Assembly (NCBI GenBank): GCA_947462335.1
Contig: OX381715.1
Coordinates: 41,144,650-41,208,649, forward strand
From: Harmothoe impar
Taxonomy: Eukaryota > Annelida > Polychaeta > Phyllodocida > Polynoidae
Length of the DNA: 64,000 nt
Direction: 5' to 3'
Of the stretch, positions 1 through 10,339 are shown one piece after another. The notes under the pieces were generated by a model. That model had not been told where the DNA came from, ran no database searches, and worked only from the letters and a program-made list of their open reading frames with translations. Made by a program: the position numbers and the translations under genes. How positions within the stretch are numbered: position 1 is the first letter of the stretch; every line of letters begins with the position of its first letter.

Positions 1-2110
1 TAACTTCAGACAATTGGAGGCTTCATAGACAATAGCAGAATTGATCTCTGTTGGACAGAGGCAGGGCTCTGTGGTCCTGATGCCACAAAAAAGCATCCTG
101 AATGAGAACTATGTCTAGAGAGCCATGACTGCTCATTTGGTTTCAATCCAAGCACTGTTCACATTATACCAGGAGACCTTACTAGAGGAAAATGTCGACC
201 TTCACAGAGAAATGAAGGAGGAGGCCATGACATTGAAAGATGCATGCAAGGACAACAAACATCATACTAGTACATCTAGTACATCTAGAACATTGCAAAA
301 TGATTGATCATGATCAATTTGCTCAACTTGCACCTGACAGAGAAGATGGCTGCATTTGAAAAGAAAAAAAACAAGAAATACGGTCATCCAAATTCATATG
401 GCAGTACATGAACATGGTTCTGAAGATGCTATTTTTCATGATATCTGTTTGTACGGGGGACTCCATTTAACTAGTATTCAGGAATTCACCCCTCACTTCT
501 TTGCAAATGACAGACTGCGCTATGCCCGTATGATACCTTTGTATCTGGCAGAGATAAAAGAACTACCTCTCACAGATGTGACAATGCATGAGGAGTTTGT
601 GGAAAATGAGGAGTTTGTGGAAAATGTAAGTTTTTTGGCTGTTGGAGCAGTTCATGCTCTAGAACACCTGATGCGAACCGTGAAAGTAACTGGCGGTTTG
701 GTAGGTGTGACCCCTCAATGAAAGTGCATGGGCAAAGTTCTTCTTAGCATCTGACTGGCTGCAGAAAATTGTAGGAGTGCATACAAATCCTACAAAGCAC
801 CACAAATTATTACCAACTAACATAGCAAATGAAAAGAAAGCAGTCGCAGCTCTTACCTCAACCTTGAGGAACTGTACAAATCCTTTCAGTGAAAACAGCA
901 ACAACTTGTTCAACATAGCCACAAAAGTAGTTGCTCCCCCTGAAGATCAGCAAGACATTTGCAATTAAGATGACATCGGGTGGAAATTATTTGAGGACTT
1001 GGTAATGGAACAAATCAAGTCTGGCAACACTAGTTTGTAGTCTCCCAAGAAGAAGAGAAAATTCAAAACATGGAAGAGTATGGAGAAAGGAATAAAGCTT
1101 CAGACGGAACATGCACTTGTAGAGTTGAAAGAGGATCGATCTTTGTTTGCTAGATTACTCGTTGTGTTCCAGTCAAGACCAGAAATTAACCTAGAAGAAG
1201 TAATCAGCAAATATGAATTCTCTGTTTTGCCCTGTGCCCTATTTGCAGCAAATGGCACCATGCTGCATTGCTCAGGGAAGAGTAACTTGATAGGTATCCT
1301 GGTAAGCACAGAAGCTGCACCAACACTCTATGTGAATCCAATTCTACCAGAAAAGGCAGTAGCTGTTGTTGATGCCATGGCAGAGATCCAGGCAATGGGT
1401 AATCCTTAAGGGACCAAAACATGTGCACATCTCGCAGAACACTTCACAGAGAGGATGGTGAAAAAGTTTAGTAATTTCTGGTCTTCGATAGACATAATGT
1501 GCCATTATCCCTAAAGATTGGCCCACATTTTCAGAAGCAGGGAAATGACCATATTATCTGTTACCATGTAACATATTCTATACAGATTGAAAAGGTGCCG
1601 CTCGAAAGACTACTGGGACCCTCAGCTAGTACCCAGGAAGAGACAGACACCAAAGTGCTCCTCCATGCTGTCAATGCCTCAAACTCTGGTGCCACAAGGG
1701 AGAGCACCTCATTTGTGTCTTCCGTAGGCCAATATCGAAAAAAAAACATACTGCTAGCGCTTATAGTGCAAACACTAGGCCCTGAGATGACTGCAGCTCT
1801 GGCAGCATTCCATGCTTTTACTGGAGTACATATAACTGGCTGCTTTGCAGGAAAGGGAAAAAAGAAATGCTGGCAAGCCTTCATGGAAGCCAAAGTGCAA
1901 TAGAACAATTTGTGTGCAGGATTTACTCACCAAAAGGATCAGCCGTATCCATGAAAGAACTGCTATGGAAGTTCTTTAAAAAGAACCAGAAGGAATCAGA
2001 AAAACTTCCTCCGACACAAGCAGCCCTTCATCATGCTATTCTAGGTGCACATTACCAAACTGTTATTTGAAACAATGATTTTGTATGAAGTCCTAGCCGT
2101 CCATCACCTA
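1..2110 (+). pseudogene. Degenerate copy of a multi-copy invertebrate protein family (transposon-like, function unknown)
   Basis: Fragments on the plus strand form one colinear but broken protein. Pieces are about 22-103 (FIDNSRIDLCWTEAG), 125-307 (HLVSIQALFTLYQE), 408-463, 464-721 (FANDRLRYARMIPLYLAE), 732-1409 with in-frame stops at 966 and 1038, 1410-1497, 1499-1903 (KVPLERLLGPSAS, then AALAAFHAFTG) and 1867-2070 (SAIEQFVCRIYSPKGSAV, KLPPTQAALHHAIL). I recognise this order from a large family of uncharacterised proteins present in many copies in cnidarians, molluscs and other invertebrates. The family normally carries an E-x-D...DTDVLVLAL-type stretch resembling PIN/FEN nucleases between TKVLLHA and TLGPEMTAAL. 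Here that stretch is shortened and scrambled around 1690-1770. The copy stops near 2100, before the family's Cys-rich tail. At least five frame changes make it non-coding. Family recognition is from memory; no function is claimed. Confidence 0.72.
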
Positions 2111-2450
2111 ATATGTAGAGGAATGAATATGTTTGTCAAAGGCTTGTACATGATTATTTTCCTGCATTCCAGAAACTTTTTATTTATTCTTGATATCTCA
2201 GGAATGAGGAAAAACACATGATATGTTCCCAAGAGGGTTGCTTATTAAAGCAAAACATTTTTGAAACAAATGTCATCAGTGTTTTGTCCTTTATGTACAA
2301 AAGCATGAAGTAGTCTGCAATCCCTGCAAGGACCACTGTCTGCAATCCCTGTCGATTGCACCTAATTTGGATGTTTTTTAGTATCTATAATTGACCATCT
2401 AATAAATTTTCTCTAATTCACTTATATTGAGCACAAAGATGGCCGGGGCT
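2111..2450. other. No recognisable feature
   Basis: AT-rich sequence after the pseudogene. A short near-duplication of 'tctgcaatccctg' occurs around 2315-2355. No open reading frame, inverted repeat or RNA-like structure was seen. Confidence 0.6.
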
Positions 2451-3510
2451 AGCTGCCTCTATTCCCAGACTGCCACCAAAGCTTTTTTTTATGTCCACCA
2501 TGCACAGAGAGAATGATCCGAGTCATAAGGGGAGTCCAGGCTATAAAAAGAGAGCCAGGCCCCCTTTGGCTCACTTTTCACACTGTCTGACTCCCCCTTC
2601 TAATGGCCCTGACTCCTTTTCAATTAGATCAAACAGAGTCCAGGTCAGCTGAGGTGAGTAAATGGTTGCCTGGACTCCCTAAGGGAGTCACAGAAGTAAG
2701 ACAGAAATAGGGAGCACACTAGGTGGCACTACTGTACAAAGACCGTAATGCCATCTAGCACATATGTTTAGAAGCTATCTGACTCTCTTTATAATCAGAG
2801 TCAAGGTCAGTTGGTTATGATTAAGCCTGCTAGGTAGTAGCATTATACTTAAAATGGTATTATTCTGTATGCTCAGATCTCTAGATCCACATAATTTGTG
2901 ATATTTTTAATTATGCTAAAACATGTATATCATTGTAGCATCAACATTTAATGTCAGAATTAGATGTCATGAAATAATTGTAGTTAACTTAAAACTGTAG
3001 CATAAGCATGATGTATTAGATATAGACACCCAATTTGTAGAAACATGAGAAGGTTAAATCCAGAAAAGCTCAGATGTTCTTTTATATAATAACTAATGTG
3101 CACTGAGGGATCTTTCTGAGATCCCCCCTCCTTGTGAGACATTGCACCAAAATGATGTAGAAACAGCAGCTAAGGAGACAGCTAATGGAATGGTTATAAT
3201 TATAGAGGGGTAAGGGATAGAAACTACCAATGTACAAAGGGAGTCGTGGTTCAATGACTCCCTGTGCCTAGACTCCCTTTCTAAGTGGAGTTGCAGCATG
3301 GACTTGGACTCTGTTTGTGGCGGGGAGTCATAAAAGGGAGGCATTTTGGAGGCAAAACCAGGGCTCTCTTAGGGGAGTCACATGACTCCCTTTTAAGGGA
3401 GCCAGGTACCGACTCCTTTCATCAAGAGAGTCAAAAAGAGAGTCAGAAAAGGGAGTCATTCTGGAGGCAAGCCTGGACTCCCTTTTGACTCTGTTTCCTC
3501 TCTCTGTGTG
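2451..3510. repeat. GAGTC/GACTC-rich repeat block
   Basis: The block contains more than a dozen copies of GGGAGTC or its complement GACTCCC, in both orientations. They cluster at 2530-2700 and again at 3235-3485. Many read GAGTCA/TGACTC, the half-site core of AP-1/GCN4-type sites. Two clusters of one short motif in both orientations around an AT-rich centre resemble the subterminal repeats of DNA transposons. No clean terminal inverted repeat or target duplication was found, so the element type is open. Confidence 0.55.
2542..2659 (+). promoter_or_regulatory. Candidate core promoter with first-exon splice donor
   Basis: A canonical TATA box TATAAAAAG lies at 2542-2550. An initiator-like CTCACTTTT follows with its A at 2573, 31 bases downstream, the usual spacing. 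A strong 5' splice site GAG|GTGAGT lies with the cut at 2653/2654, which would give a first exon of about 80 nt. GAGTC motifs flank it. No downstream coding exon was identified, so it may be a mobile-element promoter or coincidence. Confidence 0.35.
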
Positions 3511-3820
3511 TCCTTAACGATACCTGATTGGTGGCTAAGCTCTTTCACAAATTTCCCACCCCCCTACCTGTTTGTGCAAAAAGAAACCCTACTATATGAT
3601 TGAATCGGCAGTCATTCTAGATTTCACACATTTGCTGGCCCTTAGAACATTTTCAGAAATTAAAAAGAAAACACATCCCTTTGATTTGGCCCCCAACTTA
3701 CCATGCTTTTACATGATACTTATATATCGAGAAGTCTTGTATGCATTAGTCTTATTCTCTGCTCAAACACTAATAATCGTCATGCTGCAGGGCATAGTCA
3801 GTATCAGTGCACATTAAGCT
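3511..3820. other. No recognisable gene
   Basis: An 81-codon open frame at 3572-3817 has no recognisable motif and a composition expected of AT-rich non-coding DNA. Nothing else was seen. Confidence 0.55.
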
Positions 3821-4560
3821 TTCACCAGGTGTCCAGGCCCAAACAGTGTGTATAGACATGTTCCTATGGGCAGGAAAAAGGCAGTGCAATCAGATCAGTG
3901 GACTTTCTCATGTCCTGACGCAAACCAGGGATCTTTGAATTCAACTGATATTGTGTTACATGCGTCTTCAGCTTCAGTTAATTAGATTTAATTTGTCTGA
4001 GATGGTAAACTACTGAGTTCTCTAAGGTGAACAGAACATGATATACCCAGTCCATCCGGTCTAAACTTAGATAACCATTATGATAAGTGGTACAATATGA
4101 ACGATTTATTTCAGAGTTCTCAGTTCAATATCCTTTCAACCCTTCCCTTGTGGTATTAGCTGGTTCTCTTAGTACTCATTAGAACTTGTTGAGAAGCCAG
4201 TGAGCAGCCTTTTACCCTTTAAGGGTGGATGTCTCTAAAATATATGTGTCGTCATGATGCACCAAAGCAGGCCCGGCAAGTAACTCAACCGGCCTGCATT
4301 GGTGCATCATGCTGACCCTACAGAAGTTTCTCAACCCCGTAGCGTCAGCATGGTGTGTGAATGAAGCACTGGCGAGTTACCATACATTGCTGTGAATTGC
4401 CATAATGGCGCCTCTTACAGCCTGTGTTCTCAGTAGTCACCTTTCACTGTTTTAACATTTAGAAATTATATTAAACCTCAAGATTATAATTAATATCAAA
4501 TTCTCTCTTTATTTTCTAATAACTCCTCATCCGAATAAGTGTGATAATCTGTAACGTTGT
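3820..4560. repeat. Dispersed repeat, related to about 11,780-12,340
   Basis: Long interrupted similarity by eye to 11,780-12,340 in the same orientation: 'agaacatgatata-cc-gtccat', 'gtggtacaatatgaac' and 'ccttacaac/cactac' stretches occur in the same order. Part of it is also shared with 41,735-41,800. A palindromic GATGCACC element has inserted near 4,209-4,400. It appears to be an old non-coding repeat with no ORF. Confidence 0.5.
4209..4400. mobile_element. GATGCACC palindromic short element (MITE-like)
   Basis: Begins with an end resembling 'tttaccctttaaggrtggatgt'. The core is an inverted repeat: 'catgatgcaccaaagcagg' (from about 4254) faces 'cctgcattggtgcatcatg' (to about 4311). The same core and similar ends recur at 18.6, 31.6, 46.7, 47.1, 53.7 and 55.8-56.1 kb. 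Non-coding. Confidence 0.6.
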
Positions 4561-5036
4561 CTTTGTACCCAAAGCCCATTGGGACCAAATGAGCTCTACC
4601 TAGTTAATTTGCCCATAATGGTAGTATGCATCTAAAACACTTGCATAAACTGCTCCCTGACTTTTTCTTCAAACCATACTAGCGATCTGACTTGCATACA
4701 AATTCCGGTTTCTATGGATAATTTACGGTATGCATCATCCCTGATGTATTCGTGCAGAACTTGTGATTCTACTCGTATTAATGCAACATGACAACAACAA
4801 AGGCCATAGCATATAAAGGCAATAGGGAAGATTCACCACTTGCGGACGCTCGTTGTCACTGCCAATGCCACCCTTTTCCCATTGAGTATAGGCAAGGCTC
4901 CATTTCACCTACAATTGATTATGTCATACCTATGGATAGCGGAGGGTTCATACTTCATAGCATATGTATAATACAAAGGTTTTAAAGTTTTTCTCACCTA
5001 AATATTGTCACTTAAAAAACGAAAATTAGAAAGGCT
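4561..5036. other. No recognisable feature
   Basis: AT-rich; a 65-codon frame at 4788-4985 has no recognisable motif. Nothing supports a gene. Confidence 0.55.
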
Positions 5037-5366
5037 AATTTCACCTTAAGGCGGACACTTTGTTTTTGTAAGGAAATAATAAAAGGCAGAGCAGCTAATT
5101 AATCAGAAATGATCCAACAGTCTCAGGGTACGATTCTCAAAAAAGATATATACGATGTTACCATGGAAAATGTGTGCTTAACTACCTTGAACCTAACTTA
5201 TGCCAGAAAACTGCATGTTCTCACTTTACAAAACAATGGATCAGTATATTTCCATATTTACATGGATGAACGCCAGATAAGATTAGTAATATTTACTATA
5301 TATTTTATTAAAGGCATGAATCTGATTACTCTAATTGGAAATTGGTGTCCGACTTTAGGTGAAATT
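5037..5366. mobile_element. 330-bp MITE with about 22-bp terminal inverted repeats
   Basis: The left end at 5037-5058 begins 'aatttcacc' and ends 'cggacac'. The right end at 5345-5366 reads 'gtgtccg...ggtgaaatt'. Reverse-complemented, they differ at only two positions. The interior is AT-rich and holds a chance 118-codon frame starting at 5109. A further diverged right-end-like copy lies at about 5652-5697. No transposase is present, so it would be non-autonomous. Confidence 0.65.
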
Positions 5367-6129
5367 GGAGCACCTCTTATGAAGGGTCTCATAGTTTTTT
5401 CTGATAGATATTCCTATGCATTTTCTTTTATAGAATCCAAAAAATATATATGGCTTACTGCGTAGGTCTTATATAAAACATAATCATTACTCCTCATAAT
5501 ATGAGTCTGGGACGTATTACTTCTCATAATATAACATGGTGGCAATGATGTCCCACATGTGGGACCCTAGTAATCTAGAAATATATTACAGGGCCACTTG
5601 AAGGTGCCATTTCGTTTTTCAAACCCATATGCATTGTTATGATACTATAGGTCTCAAAGTGTCCGACTTAAGGCGTGTGTCCGTCTTTGGGTGAATCTAC
5701 CCTATGCAGCATTTACAGGGACAATCCCACGTGCAGCAACTAACCTTTGTCTCCAAGTAGAGTCCTAGTCCTGCCCTAAGGTAGGACAGTGTGGGCCACT
5801 GTGGCTGCTACACTGACTACCTGTGGTACCTGTGTACAGACCCCTGTCCTCCCCAGTTCCCCAACAGGGTTGGGGGTATGCAGGCCATGTGCTTTAAGGA
5901 CCGCAGCAATCTTGAGACAAAGCAGAGGCGGGACTTTCCTAAGACTCATTCTCATGAACGTGATGCAACTCAGGTGGAGGGGGGCCCCAGAGCAAATTCC
6001 GGTATATGGTCAAATCCTTTTGTATTTGTGTACTAGATGTGTTGTTTGACAAAACTGGATGGGTGGTTGCAGTTAAATATGTTTGCGGTAGCCATGGCAA
6101 CCGTTGCAATAGGACATGTTGAAATCCCG
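5367..6129. other. No gene; contains a second MITE end and an X-box palindrome
   Basis: About 5652-5697 repeats the 'gtgtccg...gggtgaat' end of the neighbouring MITE. A perfect RFX-type palindrome occurs at 6088-6101. Overlapping open frames at 5789-6049 show no recognisable protein. Confidence 0.5.
6088..6101. promoter_or_regulatory. RFX X-box-like palindrome
   Basis: GTAGCCATGGCAAC fits the RFX consensus GTNRCC-N(0-3)-RGYAAC with a 2-bp spacer. Comparable perfect matches occur at 25,383-25,396 and 32,312-32,325. Binding is unproven and there is no adjacent gene. Confidence 0.4.
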
Positions 6130-8450
6130 GACACATACATACCCCTTTAAGAAATCCAGGGCTATAGAACTGAAAAATGTAGTAATGCATGTACATAGGA
6201 ATTTTGTCTTAATTGTATTTTAAGCGCATATGAATGCAGTATCAACAAGAATACCTGCGTCACCCATTATGTGTTTCCTTTCAGGATACCCCGTCCCTCT
6301 AAATTGGGCATTTTCTCCATTTTCTCACTTTTTTGCAGGTCTAAATAATCATCAACTTTGCAGTTCCCTACTGCCAAACCTGTGATACATGTATTCACAC
6401 TTTTTGCTTAATTCTTTTAGCTTATTACATCATCTATTGAGCTGTATAGAACAATAAGCCATATCTCTGCATTATATCTCTCTGTTTCCATTTTGCCAAA
6501 CGGTGTTAAAGGGGTATGTATGTTGCCAATATCTAATACCCTAGGTGCACTAATATATTTAAATAAAGATAATATACTGATATAATATACTGAATGAAAC
6601 TTTATTGTTTGTTGTTTTTCAGTTAGCTGTGCTCACCGTGCAATGTCCTAATGCATTTAAGCATGTATGGGGTACAACAAATCCAAGTAGTGTTACTGGA
6701 AAAATGGAATCTTTATATTTCCCTCCACCTTTCCAACCTCCATTGTCAACTTTAACCTAGATAACAGTCAATTGCAGGTTCAAATAATACGCTTATATCT
6801 TATCTAGGAGTACCCTGTTGTAGCAACCTTATATACTAGCACAAGCAGAGAAATTCAAGAAAAACTCCTTAAAGGGGTATGTATGTGCCTTAGGTCGGTA
6901 TGTATGTGGCTACAAGTGCTACAGTATGCAAAAAGGCCATAGTGATCAATTTTTGGGCCATTCATGTCATGCTTTTGCATCATACAAACAAGTTACAGTA
7001 ACTTACAATATCACTCCATGCACTAAATACATCACCATGGGAACTAGACAGTATTTCCTTAAAGCGGTATGTATGTGCTTAAAGGGGTATGTATGTGTAA
7101 ATCATACTGGAACAGGAAGTGACGATCATTGTCACAGGTAAATAAAGGGCGGAAAGCTTGCACTTCTGTTGGATTGTATGCAACTAAATGGTCTTTTTGA
7201 CAGGAAAAAAAGTGAACAGTTAAATATAATTTGCCTGGATGGTACAAGCAGATCACCTTAAACCAGTATGTATGTGAATTTTACACTTCAAATATTCAGG
7301 ACAATGGTGTGAGGAGAAAGGAAGCAGATGGGAGTAAAATATCTTTTTGATAGCACATGTTATGTATTGAAATATGTCATGTAACCCAGGAAGCAGGCAG
7401 AAAAACTATACTTTCCATGTAGGCAGGCCAAAACTATCCCACAAGACGTAAATACCTTAAAGGGGTATGTATGTGCCTTAAGTCGGTATGTATGTGGCCG
7501 CAAGTGCTACAGTATGCAAAAAGGCCATAGTGATCAAGTTTTGGGCCAATCATGTCATGATTTTGCATCATACAAACAAGTTACATTAACTTACAACATC
7601 ATTCCATGCACTAAATACATCACCATGGTAGCTAGACAGCATTTCCTTAAAGCGGTATGTATGTCCCTTAAGTCGGTATGTATGTGGCCACAAGTGCTAC
7701 AGTATGCCAAAAGGCCATAGTGATCAAGTTTTGGGCCAATCATGTCATGATTTTGCATCATACAAACAAGTTACATTAACTTACAACATCATTCCATGCA
7801 CTAAATACATCACCATGGTAGCTAGACAGCATTTCCTTAAAGCGGTATGTATGTGCCTTAAGTCGGTATGTATGTGGCCACAAGTGCTACAGTATGCAAA
7901 AAGGCCATAGTGATCAGGTTTTGGGCCATTCATGTCATGCTTTTGCATCATACAAACAAGTTACAGTAACTTACAATCTCACTCCATGCACTAATTACAT
8001 CACCATGGGAACTAGACAGTATTTCCTTAAAGTGGTATGTATGTGCTTAAAGGGGTATGTATGTGTAAATCATACTGGAACATGAAGTGACGATCATTGT
8101 CACAGGTAAATAAAGGGCGGAAAGCTTGCACTTCTGTTGGATTGTATGCAACTAAATGGCCTTTTTGACAGGAAAAAAAGTGAACAGTTAAATATAATTT
8201 GCCTGGATGGTACAAGCAGATCACCTTAAACCAGTATGTATGTGAATTTTACACTTCAAATATTCAGGACGATGGTGTGAGGAGAAAGGAAGCAGATGGG
8301 AGTAAAATATCTTTTTGATAGCACATGTTATGTATTGAAATATGCCATGTGTCCCAAGAAGCAGGCAGAAATACTATACTTTCCATGTGGGCAGGGCAAA
8401 ACTATCCCACAAGACGTAAATACCTTAAAGGGGTATGTATGTGGAAATTG
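6130..8450. repeat. Complex tandem array with 190-bp unit and GTATGTATGTG boxes
   Basis: A 190-bp unit is repeated at exact 190-bp steps (markers at 7514, 7704, 7894), with another copy at 6926. Two copies carry the same additional tail of roughly 370-390 bp, so about 6,870-7,460 and 7,838-8,430 match at an offset of 968 bp. Each unit boundary has paired boxes of the form TTAAAGSGGTATGTATGTG and TTAAGTCGGTATGTATGTG. About 14 boxes occur in total. Single boxes also stand outside the array: direct at 6506 and inverted at 6132-6150. The short open frames inside are by-products of the repeat. Confidence 0.85.
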
Positions 8451-9271
8451 ATTTTTTTCAGGTAATGCTCTCCCCCACCAGCTGTATGAGAAAAATACAT
8501 TAAGTTTTCACCCAGGGTGATGCAATAGAACAATATACAATAATAAGACAGAACAAAGAGTGCATTTTAGCTAAATTTCTTATTTCTTTAATTTTTTTCC
8601 TAAAAATAGATATAAAAAACGTCAACTTTATGGTGGTTTTTGGCCCAAAAAAACTGAAATAAGGGTTAGATAACATGTAAGGTATACATTTTCTGGTAGA
8701 ACTAAACCCACTCTAACTTATAGTGACAGTTATATACCTGTGAACATGATTGGGGTGAAAATATCCTGGAAAAACTTCAAATTAACAGTTGCATCACGTT
8801 GGTGAGAATGAGTCCTAAATGTGGGTATATCTTGAGTTTAATGCAAAATTGTGTGTTATGCATCCTAGTAATATTATTTACTATACAAATCCATGAGATT
8901 ATGGCATTTTAATGCATCCAAATGCATCCATTTTCACCAGAATGTGATGCTCAAAGCAGAGGGGGAACTTGGAGTTGACTACCCTGTTTCTGTAAACAGA
9001 AACACCTGACCTCCTCCCAGAGGTTTAGCTCAGTGGTGGCCCGTGGACAATCCTAATGTACAGGCTGGCTGATTGATATATGTGGTTGTATAGAACCCCC
9101 TGTCCAGAGTGGTCTTATGTAATCCAAATTACACAACACTCATCACGACTGCATCCACAAATAGAAGCCAATCTCGAACCCTAGTAGAACACCAGTTGAC
9201 TCTATTTGGTGGCATTCTGGTCAGAATAACTGGACAGATTGCTATATAGGTAGTGTTATGTCATATAAGGG
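8451..9271. other. No recognisable feature
   Basis: AT-rich, no ORF over 60 codons and no repeat seen. A 'tttagctcagtgg' string near 9026 resembles a tRNA A box, but no matching B box or cloverleaf follows. Confidence 0.5.
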
Positions 9272-9424
9272 TAACCAGTCGGTACTATTTATGGGTGATT
9301 GGGGATCAAACAAACCCACTGCCCTGTGCTGGGAGCAGGCAACAGGATCAGTCCAGGTAAAACTGGTCAGCCAGTGAGGATCAGCCAGTGCTATATTATG
9401 TGCCTCTACATGGGTACCCACATA

Positions 9425-9585
9425 TTTGACCAGGTCGCCGTGTTGATTTTTAGCAAAAGAGCCATGTCGCCGTGTCGATTTGTATTCATCTAGAATATAC
9501 CAGGGTCTGTGTCTGTCGATTTTTAAGAGGGCTGTGTCACCCGTGTCGATTTTTAAAAGGCCTGTGTCGCTGTGTCGATTTTAGG
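9425..9585. repeat. Short tandem repeat, gtgtcgatttttaaragg units
   Basis: Four to five imperfect units of 'cgccgtgtcgatttttarcaaa/aagrgc' follow one another, with spacing of about 30-60 bases. Located inside the TIR element. Confidence 0.6.
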
Positions 9586-9717
9586 TATGTACAGGCACAT
9601 AATTATATGGGTGATTGGTGCCAATTGAGGATCAGTATAGGGATGAAAATGCAGCTGTACTCAGTATGCATACATCCTGTACAGAGTCCCTGCTCATGGA
9701 TGCACCCTCAATTAGAT

Positions 9718-9969
9718 AGCTCATGTCTCTGGTACATGGTAAACTTAATGGAGGTGGTAGAGGTAACTGACCCCAGTCTACAAGTAACCTTATCCTTGAT
9801 AACTTCCTCCCTATCTTCTGTCAGCCCATCTGGGTCTTTACTTTGACAGTGCTATTGCTGCAGCAGCCTTACACAACTCTATGAGGGGAGCCTTTGTAAG
9901 TTTAGACACAGTCACACCATGTGCCTTAAGATTTGCTTCTAACTCTTTCACAGAGTGAGAGAGCTCCAC
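9718..9969 (-). pseudogene. Decayed N-terminal fragment with SAP-like motif
   Basis: The minus strand reads from about 9969: HSVKELEANLKAHGVTV then KAPLIELCKAAAAIALSK, with a stop at 9838-9840. After a one-base frame change it continues DPDGLTEDREEVIKDKVT down to about 9718. The first part fits the SAP helix-extension-helix pattern (L..L...G....G/K..LI.L), a DNA-binding fold. I recall similar N-termini in multi-copy invertebrate proteins that continue into SWIM/YqaJ-like domains. That continuation is absent here. The fragment sits inside the 9.27-10.1 kb TIR element and starts a little inside its right arm, so it may be the element's own 5' coding end. Confidence 0.4.
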
Positions 9970-10339
9970 ATTCTGTCCAGTTCTACCATGGTTTATAAGT
10001 GATCCCCATTGGCTGATTTTACCTGGACTGACCCTACTGACTGCACCGAGCACAGGGCACTGCGTTAGTTTGATCCCCATTCAGCTATAAATAGCACAAC
10101 TGGACAACTCTATTAGCACAACCAGCGGATTTGACCACACTTGGGAGAGTGGAGGAGAAACGCTATATGCTGCTTACCCCTACCTTTCACAACCACTCAA
10201 GTATTAGATAGACGATGGTTATGGAAGGATATTCGATTTAACCACAGCTTACTGGTAGGGCCAGACGAGGGCGAAGCCCAAGTCGACCTGCTAGCAAGCT
10301 GTGGTGAAGCTATGGTGTATGAAGCTAAACACATATGAC

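Larger units (their letters stand above)
9272..10097. mobile_element. About 820-bp element with about 100-bp terminal inverted repeats
   Basis: The left arm (about 9276-9385) contains 'ctatttatgggtgattgggg', 'ccctgtgctggga' and 'tcagtccaggtaaaa'. The right arm (about 9985-10,093) carries the reverse complement in the same order: 'ttttacctggactga', 'gagcacagggca', 'gatccccattcagctataa'. The interior holds a tandem repeat and, on the minus strand, a decayed coding piece. It looks like a non-autonomous derivative that kept or captured part of a gene. Target duplication not resolved. Confidence 0.65.

Noticed and set aside
5109..5465. 118-codon plus-strand ORF
   Set aside because: Straddles the right end of the 330-bp MITE, with no recognisable motif; chance frame in AT-rich DNA.
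9010..9120. Possible tRNA gene (A-box-like 'tagctcagtggtgg')
   Set aside because: No B box at the right distance and no acceptor-stem pairing.
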